Shown: positions 47,601 to 56,400 of the stretch, in pieces | How positions within the stretch are numbered: the stretch's first letter is position 1 | Layout: each line of letters begins with the position of its first letter | Origin: Bacteroidia bacterium | GTDB lineage: Bacteria > Bacteroidota > Bacteroidia > Bacteroidales > GWF2-35-48 | DNA length: 58,858 nt | NCBI GenBank assembly: GCA_016212695.1 | Contig: JACREX010000147.1 | Location: 1-58,858, forward strand | Reading direction: 5' to 3' | Position numbers and translations under genes: made by a program | The notes under the pieces: model-generated | The model's database searches: none | The model's input: the letters and a program-made list of their open reading frames with translations, nothing else | What the model was told of the DNA's origin: nothing

Positions 47601-50350
47601 TCTTTGAAACAGATCGCTGTGTCGGATCCTGCTCCTGCTGCATCGGCAAACAGGTTGACAGTAACCGTATCACTGTTACTGCAGTTGTTCGCATCTGTTA
47701 CTGTAACTGAATAATCAGCAGTTGCAACAGGATTGACACTGATCTGTTGTGTATTTTCTCCCGTACTCCATGAATAACTGATACCGCCTGTTGCATTAAG
47801 CAAGATGGTTGATCCGATACAAATTATTGTGTCGCTACCGGCAAAAGCGGCAGGCAGAGGATTAATGGTAACAATAACCGTATCTTTATTTGCACATCCG
47901 TTTGAGCCTGTAACTGTAACATAGTATATGTCTGCGATCGTAACAGGATTCTGTGAAACATTAACACCATTGCTCCACTGATAAGAAATACCGCCTGAAG
48001 CATGAAGAAAAGCCGTGTTACCAAAACAAACAGCAGTGTCGGATCCCGCATTGGCATTGGGTAAGCTGAGAATATTTACGATTACGCTGTCGGTATCAGT
48101 ACAGTTATTGGCGCCTGTAACTGTAACATGGAAAATGGTACTGGCCGATGGAGTCACAACAATAATCGGGTTGGTTTCTCCTGTTGACCAGGAATATGAA
48201 TTTCCGCCGCTTGCATGAAGAATGACAGAAGAACCCTGACATACTGTTGTGTCGGGTACTGCAACAGCAGTTATTGTAATAACAGTCACAACAACAGTGT
48301 CTGTTTTTGAACAGTTATTGGCATCAGTCGCGGTTACAATGTAATCAGATGTTGTATTCGTGGAAACAGTTATTTGCTGCAAAGTTTCTCCTGTGCTCCA
48401 GGAATAAGACGTGCCTCCTGAAGCTGTTAATGTAGCCGATGTTCCTATGCAAATAGTATCGTCAATTCCGGCATTGGCAACCGGAAGGGGATTTACTGTT
48501 ACCACAACGCTGTCAATGCTGCTGCAGTTTCCGGCATTTGATACAGTAACACGATATATCCCGGCAGTAACAACATTATTGGAAGCCGTATTAATCCCGT
48601 TGCTCCATTGATATATTGTTCCGCCGCCGGCAAGCAGGTGGGCCGTATCGCCTGAGCAAACTGCGGTGTTGGGCCCTGCTTCTGCAACAGGGTATTGATA
48701 AACAGAAATATTTGAACTATTGGTAGTGCCCGTAACTACAGGGCTTGATGACACAATCCTGATCCTGTAGCCTGTGCCTGCAGGAGTGATTAAAGGAATT
48801 GTCGCATGAATGGTTCCTGCGTTTGACCCGTTTAATGTTCCAATATCAACAGGCGATGCAAAACTGCCTGTAGCATCGGAAAGCTGGGCTGTAAAAATAT
48901 TGCCGCTGTCGAAAACGCCGAAAATAGTAAAGGGGACATCAATGGCTGATCCCACGCAATAGACGAGCGGAGTAATTGTTCCGGTGAAAATTCCATATAA
49001 ATCGAGAATTTCAATATGCCCGTGTTGAAGTACGGTTGATAATGTTGTAAAAGTTGAATCAATAACTTCTACGGGAGTCGGTGAGTTAATAAAATTCAGA
49101 TCAGTATGTTGTCCGATAGTGCCATTGACTGTGAATTTCACGGCGAATATTATGGAAGAATCAACTTTGTCTTGTCCTGCCAAAGTGAGGTCGTACCATG
49201 AAAAAGTGAGTTTTCCGTTTGCTGTCTGCGATGTGCCGAAACTACTTGCATCCATGCCGGGCAATCCGAACTGCTCCACGCTGAGGTATGATACAAGCGA
49301 CTGGTCAAACTGAATAGTCCCCTGCAAAGAAATGATGTTGTAAAAATCTTTTACACGGACCGGAACCACCACCTGTGAGGCCGGAGCTGCGGCAATAGAA
49401 TCTATAATGAGCGTTACAGTTCCGGATGGATTTCCGGTGATATTTACTTTACCGTTTGTTGAATTATATGGAATAGCGGACAAGCTTGTATCAACGAATT
49501 CAAGAGGAGTAACAGAATTAGTAAATGAAATATCAGAATACTGCCCCGCATTTCCGGCTGCATTAAAACGAATGGCGAAAAGGGCCGTATTATCCGGTTT
49601 TGTCTGCCCGGCAAGCGTCTGATCCGACCAGGAGAATGTGAGTTTTCCTGTTGACGTTTGTGTAGTACCGAAATTGCCGGCGCTCAACCCGGAAAGGTTG
49701 AATTGTTCAACATTCATGAATGATGCCACGGCAGGATCAAATTCAATGGTCCCCTGCATGGAAACTATGTCGGTGAAATTATCTACTCTAACAGGAACGA
49801 CAACCTGGGTTCCTGTTAAAGTATTAACAATATCTGCTTTGATAGTAACTCCGCCCGGGCCGGTTCCTGTTATTTGTATTAGTCCAGGAGATGTGGTATA
49901 AGGAACCGTATTAAATGTGATATCAACAAACTCTACTGCTGCAACAGAACTTGTGAGGCTCACCGAAGAGTTTTGTCCGGTATTTCCGGTAAGCTGAAAA
50001 CGCAGGGCAAAAACCACTGAATTGTCGGCAAGAGATTCACCTGATAAATCGCTGTCGAACCAGGAAAATGTAACTTTTCCGTTTCCTGCCTGAGCAGCGC
50101 CGAAATTTGAACTGTTCAGCCCGGGAAGATTATATTGTTCAGTTCCGGAAAAAGTTGCAACAGCCGGGTTGAACTCGATGGTCCCCTGCATGGAAAGTAT
50201 GCCTGTGAAATTTTTTACCTTTGCGTGAATCACCACCTGCTGTCCCTGTGATCCGCTAACTGTATCAAATGTTAAAATCACATTCGATGAAAAAACCGGG
50301 TAAAATGGGATTATAAATAACAGGATTAATAAAGATAATTTTGTATTCAT
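44597..50350 (-). CDS. Large secreted protein: three N-terminal cohesin-like domains, many Ig/PKD-like repeats, T9SS type A C-terminal domain
   Basis: 1917 aa; three copies of VxVPVRVxxFxxIxSxQGTIxFDPxxxxFxxVEQxxLxGLxxxxFGTxQ...KLTFSW; ~80-aa repeats AGxDTxICxGxxxxLxAxGGxxYxWSTGE; C-terminal VYPNPAKNKLTIEF...RGVYLLKI. Confidence 0.92.
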   Translation of the reverse strand: MNTKLSLLILLFIIPFYPVFSSNVILTFDTVSGSQGQQVVIHAKVKNFTGILSMQGTIEFNPAVATFSGTEQYNLPGLNSSNFGAAQAGNGKVTFSWFDSDLSGESLADNSVVFALRFQLTGNTGQNSSVSLTSSVAAVEFVDITFNTVPYTTSPGLIQITGTGPGGVTIKADIVNTLTGTQVVVPVRVDNFTDIVSMQGTIEFDPAVASFMNVEQFNLSGLSAGNFGTTQTSTGKLTFSWSDQTLAGQTKPDNTALFAIRFNAAGNAGQYSDISFTNSVTPLEFVDTSLSAIPYNSTNGKVNITGNPSGTVTLIIDSIAAAPASQVVVPVRVKDFYNIISLQGTIQFDQSLVSYLSVEQFGLPGMDASSFGTSQTANGKLTFSWYDLTLAGQDKVDSSIIFAVKFTVNGTIGQHTDLNFINSPTPVEVIDSTFTTLSTVLQHGHIEILDLYGIFTGTITPLVYCVGSAIDVPFTIFGVFDSGNIFTAQLSDATGSFASPVDIGTLNGSNAGTIHATIPLITPAGTGYRIRIVSSSPVVTGTTNSSNISVYQYPVAEAGPNTAVCSGDTAHLLAGGGTIYQWSNGINTASNNVVTAGIYRVTVSNAGNCSSIDSVVVTVNPLPVANAGIDDTICIGTSATLTASGGTSYSWSTGETLQQITVSTNTTSDYIVTATDANNCSKTDTVVVTVITITAVAVPDTTVCQGSSVILHASGGNSYSWSTGETNPIIVVTPSASTIFHVTVTGANNCTDTDSVIVNILSLPNANAGSDTAVCFGNTAFLHASGGISYQWSNGVNVSQNPVTIADIYYVTVTGSNGCANKDTVIVTINPLPAAFAGSDTIICIGSTILLNATGGISYSWSTGENTQQISVNPVATADYSVTVTDANNCSNSDTVTVNLFADAAGAGSDTAICFKDTIQISAHGGSGYSWSTGETFQNISVSPSITTTYFVTITSPQGCSKNDSLTVTVLSLPIAYAGNDTSVCQNDTAMLYAGGGVSYLWSNNVTNALNPVVTGGAYIVTVTDMNACSNTDTVLITINPLPSAFAGNDLAICRYDTAILNASGGISYLWSTNENTQSISVSPDSSTAYQVTVFDILGCSDRDSVLVIVNYSGGSVSGDTAICTGDTATITATGGTSYSWNTGATDSVIYVTIAGPFSVTITGSNGCTESFSLPLSVHNLPIAEAGNNIAVCFGDTAHLLAGGGVTYFWNTGETTQGIDVSPASDVYYYVTVFDNIGCYSYDSILVTINPLPLADAGVDVTICRYDTAFLSATGGIHFVWSIGDTISTIYTVPFNTTEYIVTATDNNGCHNSDTVLVVVNFVDAEAGQDVTICNGDTAILLASGGTSYAWNTGDTISEISVTIAGIYFVTVTGSTGCFSTDSVTVNFNISPIAEAGQDTTICFGDTAHLTASGGVTYLWNNSDTTADIFITIAGIFYVTVYDSNGCTASDSIHLFVNPLPVANAGNDVSICRGNDTSLTATGGILYHWSTGEDLATISVAPQNTTDYMVTVTDGNGCHNSDTVSVVVYFVNASAGPDTTFCYGDTVAVFASGGITYLWNTGDTTNVINVSTGGVYYVTVTGANNCTAADSVHIIINQIPSIAGTPTGPTSVCTNDTTVTSYTTQGAPSATSYIWYLLPSSAGTITGDSLTAAVSWSPTYFGNVMLAVKGINACGTGTISNSLLVSVSPSPVITLSNDTTICVGNSVSLTASGGTVYQWSNGDNQPNIVVSPTSNTVFTVTVTNTSGCSSTDSIIVLVHPLPPVNLTPDTLHTALPATLDAGSGFDSYLWSTSESTQQISVNAYGWYFVTVGNIHGCYATDSIYVDDNVGILTMEQDDGFITVYPNPAKNKLTIEFSEILQQESFFEITDITGAVMTKKIIHNINKEIIDVKNLPRGVYLLKICKGDKRNLLKLILQ

Positions 50351-50405
50351 AATTTTTTTTCAGGTCTAATGTTATTGAATTTATTTTGAAATGAAAACCT
50401 GTAAA

Positions 50406-50436
50406 AGCCACGCCATTGAAGGCATGGCTTCTTTTT
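50406..50436. terminator. Candidate intrinsic terminator at the end of the 2590-aa gene
   Basis: GCCAcGCC attgaa GGCaTGGC stem followed by a T-rich tract (plus sense). Confidence 0.5.
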
Positions 50437-53400
50437 ATCGGATTACCACCATCTTCTTCATCCCCGTAAACTTATCAGCCTGCATCTTTACAATGTACGA
50501 TCCGCTGCCGGTATTACAATCCCATGTAACCTGATTCATCCCTTTTGCATAATTATCTGTAAACTGTTTAACCGTTTCGCCGAGATAGTTGAGAATTGTG
50601 ATAGTAACTTTTTCATCTTTTGGTAATACAAAACTGATGTTTGTATAATCGCTGAATGGGTTCGGATAGTTCTGTAAAAGCGCGTATCCGCAGTTTTCAT
50701 GTTGCAGCAAAGCGGTAGCATTTTCAATAGTAATACTTGAATTACCGCTGATGATGTCAAGCGTATTCAGGTTGTTGTCGTATGCTTCCGCAAGGGTTGA
50801 CGAAGAATTAATCGAAATCTGTGCTTGTGTTCCGGCATTGCCCATCACATTAAATAAAAGTTCAAAGGCAACAGATCCATCCGGTAGCGTAACGCCATTA
50901 AGATTTTCTGTGCTCCATAATGCCGTGAGTATTCCTTCGCCTGTCCTGTTTGTCCCGAAGAAATTTGTAAGTGCAGAATTATTTGTGCCAACATAACTTA
51001 GCAGTGACGGATCCCAGGTAATGGTAAACTGATATCCGCTGACAGCATTGAAATTTTCAACTTTCACGGGAACTGTAATCAGATTTCCTTCTGGAGCAGT
51101 AACACTTTCCATTGTAAACGTAACACTGCCTGTTTCGCCAGATTTTGAAATGGATGCGTTCCAACTGTTATTTACGTCTCCGAGTTTCGCTGCCACAAAA
51201 TTCTGGTCGGTCAATACAGAAATATCACTGTAGGATCGTGAATTTTCAAACGGGAAAGGATTCATTACATCGGTAAACGAGAAATCAGAATTGACAAATT
51301 TCCATAATGCTCCGTTCGGGAACGTAGTTGATGTCTGCAACACAACAGAACGCATCAGCACAAGATCGAGCGAGCTAACCGAAGAAGAAGCATTCACGTC
51401 TGCGGCAATAATTTTGTAAGCCGAATTCAGTGCTTGTGTTCCGAGAATGTGACGCTGCGTTAAAATAATATCAAGCGTGGTGATGCCATTGCTGGTATTC
51501 ACATCATTGTTTTTATCAGGGGTGATGGTATAGCTCTGACCGTCGTTTACGCTGAACAGGTACTGTCCGTTGGTAGTGGTGGAATAGGTTTGGGTGGTTC
51601 CTCCAGCGCATGTAAGCGTAACTCCTGGAACTGCCACGCCGGTTTCTGTGCGGACAATACCGCTGACATTAACAACGGCCGGCGTGGATGAAACGGTCAC
51701 ACTGACTGTTCCCGCAGTACTATTGCATCCGTTCACACTGGCAACTACCGAATAAGTTCCACTCATAGTTTGCTGTGCATTGGGTATGCTTGGATTCTGC
51801 AAAGCAGACGTAAAAGAATTAGGACCTGTCCATGAATAAGAAGCGCCTGCAACAGTGCTTGCATTAAGCTGTATGGTTCCATTAAGCATTACCGGTGAAT
51901 TGCTGGATGCAACCGGCGCTCCCGGCAATGGATTCACGGTAACATTTACGGTATTGGATGTTGCGCTGCAACTGCCGCTTGTAACAACTACATAATAGCT
52001 GCCTGTTGAACTTACCGTAATGGCCTGTGTTGTCTGCCCTCCGGGCGACCATACATTTCCCGTAGAGCTGCTTGAAGTGAGAATAACAGAATTTCCGGCA
52101 CAGAAGGTGGTTGGCCCGCCGGGTGTTACTGTGGCAGCTACCGACTGGCTTATGGTGAAATTTGTATTGCTTTCATCCATTACCGTGGGGCTGCTGAAGT
52201 CTTTTATTTTGACTTTGCACTGTGTTGATGAAACATTGGGAACTGTCCATGCATAGGTGCCGCTTAGAGTATTATAATTGCTTACAATAGTTGTCCATGT
52301 TGCGCCATTATCTTTGGTGTAATCAATAGTATAATTATTGGAAGTGGAAACAGAATTCCATGTGATGTTCATGGTATTGCAGCCTGTTAGAGTTTCTCCG
52401 CCGTTTGGCGCTGTCACTGTGATGGTGGCGGCAGGAAGGCCTATGGCAAATGTTGCATTGCTCTGGTCGGTTTTGCAGGTATTGAGATTATCGGTGATTT
52501 TTATAAGGCAGTTTGAAGAACTTGCAGATGGAACCGTCCATGAATATGTATTATTCGTGATGGTCTGATTGAAGACGATATTTGTCCAAGCGCTTCCATT
52601 GTTGGTTGAGTAATCAATGTTATAACTGTTCGATGCGCCCAGCGATGTCCATGTGATACTATAAGATCCTCCAACCGTAAGACTTTCTCCACCGTTAGGC
52701 GTTGCCACGGTAATAGCCGGTTTTAATGTAAAAGTGGCATCGCTCACATCGGTTTTGGCAGAATTTCCGGCATCGGTTACCCGCACAAGACATAGTGTGG
52801 AAGGGGTGTTTGGCATAGCCCAGTCATAAGTGATGCTCCCCGTTCCTCCGGCGCTGTAACTTGATGTGATGGTGCTCCATGTGCTGCCGTTGTTGGTTGA
52901 GTATTCAATCTTATATGTACCGGAACATCCGCCTGCAGTCCAGTGTATCGAGGTTTGCGTGCATACGCGCCACTCTTCGCTGCCATTGTCGCCGTTGGGC
53001 GAAGAAATCACCAGCGCAGGATTAATGCTGAATACGGCATTGCTCACATCGTACACTGAAGGATTATTATATTCCGTAACTTTTACCAGACACTTGTTGG
53101 AGTAAATAGCCGGAATGGTCCATGAATAGGTGCCATCGTTTTCAGTAACGCTGGCAATAGGCGACCAGGTTAATCCGCTGTCGGCAGATAAATACAGGCT
53201 CACATAGGTTCCGTTGAAATACTGGTTTGTCCATGTTATACTATAGGATGAAGCATAATATAATGTATTGCCCCCGTTAGGTGTGAGCAGTTGCGGCTGG
53301 GCCGGAGTAACCGTGAAAGAGGCATTGCTCACATCGTACTTGCAGGTATTATTATAATCTTCAACTTTGATTAAATAATTGCTTCCCGGCGAGTTTGGAA

Positions 53401-56400
53401 TAGTCCAGGAAACAGAGTGGGCAGAAGTATAAGAATTAATACTCGTCCATGTTGATCCATTGTTGCTCGAATAATAAACAGCGAAATAAGTCGAACCCGG
53501 ATCAGAAACCCAACTGATGGTTTGCGATGTGGCTACCTGCCAGCTTTCTCCGCCATTGGGCGATGTTACAATCACATCATCGTTCGGCTTCATGGTAAAT
53601 GTTGCATCGCTTGAATCAAATGCCGAGGGATAATTTACGTTCTGCACTTTTATTCTGCAATTACCCGAAAGGGGCGATACGGTCGGGATCGTCCAGTTGT
53701 AGCTTGAACCGGAAGCAGAACTTGTAATGAGGTTCCAAGCAGCGCCGTTATTGGTTGAATAATAAATTTTATAAGATCCACTCAATCCCCATGAATTCCA
53801 TGTTACAGACTGAGTGTTGCATGCTTCCAGGTTCTCGCCCCCGTTCGGAGCGGTAACAACTAAAGAAGGAATGGCAATGGTAAAGTTCGCATTGCTCACA
53901 TCATAGGTTGTGGGATTATTATATTCACTCACCCTTACCAAACAGTTTACAGAAGGGGCATTGGGAACAGTCCATGAATAAGTGCCGTCGTTCTCTGTTA
54001 CATTAATTATTTGCGTCCAGGATGTACCGTTGTTGGTCGAGTAATCTATAGCAACAAAACTCGAAGTGAGATACCCGCTCGACCAGGTAATATTATATGC
54101 GGTGCCTACATACCATGTAACTGCTGTATTTGGGCTGTTAACCGTAATGTAAGGAGTCGGAGGAGCAATGGTAAAGTTTGCATCTGATATATCATAAATG
54201 CAACTGTTATAATAATCTTCAACTTTCACCAGATTCTGTGTGCCCGGATAATTGGGAATGGTCCATGCATAGGTATGACTTGAGGTGTAAGAGTAAAGCG
54301 AAGTCCACCCTGTTCCATTGTTCGTGGAATAATATACATTATAATAAGTTGACGTTGGTTCAGTCACCCATGTGATGTTCTGCGATGTGGCCACCTGCCA
54401 GTTTTCACCGCCATTGGGAGCGGTTACTATGATATCGGTATTTTTCACAAGAGTAAATACGGCATTGCTGGAATCTTTATAAGCGGCATTGCCATTGTCT
54501 GTAACTTTAACCAAGCAGTTTGCAGAATTAATGCTGGGAACAGGATTCCACGTATAGCTTCCGCTCGAAGCGCTGCTTGTGATCGTTGACCACGAAGAGC
54601 CATTGTTAGTTGATAATTTCAAATTAAATGAATTGGATGTTCCCGCATAATTCCATGTAATGCTTTTTGATGAGCAGCCTTTCCAGCTTTCGCCGCCATT
54701 GGGCGAGGTAACGGTGATATAGGGAACAGCAATGGTAAAGTTTACATTGCTTACATCAAAAGTTGCCGGATTGTTATATTCACTCACCCTTACTAAACAA
54801 GTTGCCGAAGGAGCATTGGGAACAGTCCACGAATAGGCGCCGTCGTTCTCTGTCACATTAATTACCTGTGTCCATGATGTTCCGTTGTTGGTCGAGTAAT
54901 CTATAGCGACAAAACTCGAAGTGAGATATCCGCTCGACCAGGTGATATTGTATGCATTGCCCACATACCAGGTAACTGCTGTATTTGGGCTGTTAACCGT
55001 TATGTAAGGCATTGGAGGAGCAATGGTGAAGTTTGCATCCGAAAGATCATATATGCAACTATTGTAATAATCTTCCACTTTCACAAGGTTCTGTGTGCCC
55101 GGATAATTGGGTATAGTCCATGCGTAAGTATGACTTGACGTATAGGAGTAAAGCGATGTCCATCCTGTGCCATTGTTGGTGGAATAATATACATTATAAT
55201 AAGTAGAGGTCGGTTCTGTCACCCATGTGATATTCTGCGATGTGGCCACTTGCCAGTTTTCACCGCCATTGGGAGCAGTTACAATGATGTCGGTATTTTT
55301 CACAAGAGTAAACACAGCATTGCTGGAATCTTTATAAGCCGCATTGCCATTGTCTGTAACTTTAACTAAGCAGTTTGCAGAATTAATGCTGAGAACAGGA
55401 TTCCATGTATAGCTTCCGCTTGAAGCGCTGCTTGTGAGTGTTGTCCACGAAGAGCCGTTATTGGATGATAATTTCACATTAAATGAATTGGATGTTCCGG
55501 CATAACTCCATGTAATACTTTTGGAGGAACAGCCCTTCCAGTTTTCTCCGCCATTGGGCGAGGTAACGGTGATATAGGGAACAGCAATCGTAAAGTTTAC
55601 ATTGCTCACATCATAGGTTGTCGGATTGGTATAGTCGCTTACCTTTACAAGGCAATTTGCCGAAGGTGTATTCGGAACATTCCATGAATAGGCGCCGTCG
55701 TTCTCTGTTACCGCAGCAACATCTGTCCATGTTGAACCATTGTTTGTGGAATACTCAATTTTCACATACGTTGCAGTTACGTATTGGGTAGACCAGGTAA
55801 TATTGTAACTATTGCCCACATACCAGGTAACTGCCGTATTCGGGCTTGTCACGGTGATCACCGGCGTTGGAGGAGTGATGGTAAATACCGCATTGCTCAC
55901 ATCAAATTTGCATGTATTATTATAGTCTTCCACTTTTACTAAATTCTGCGTTCCCGGATAGTTGGGAATGGACCAGGAATACGTATGGTTTGACGTATAG
56001 CTTATAAGCGATGTCCACCCAGTACCGTTATTGGTCGAATAATAAACATTAAAATAAGTAGAGGTCGGCGCAGAGACCCACGTTACAGTTTGTGATGTTC
56101 CAACCTGCCAGTTTTCGCCTCCGTTAGGAATGGTTACAATTACATCCGTATTGGGAGTAATGGTAAATACGGCATTGCTGGAATCAAGAACCGCGGGTGT
56201 GCCATTGCTGATTACTTTTACTAATGCAGTTGCAGATGAAATGCTCGGCACAGGATTCCATGAATAAGAGCCGCTGGTTGCCGAAGCGCTGAGCGTTGTC
56301 CATGCAGCGCCGTTATTGGTAGAATATTTAACCGTAAAACTATTGGTAACGCCGGCATAATTCCATGTGATGCTTTGCGTGGAGCATCCGTTCCAGCTTT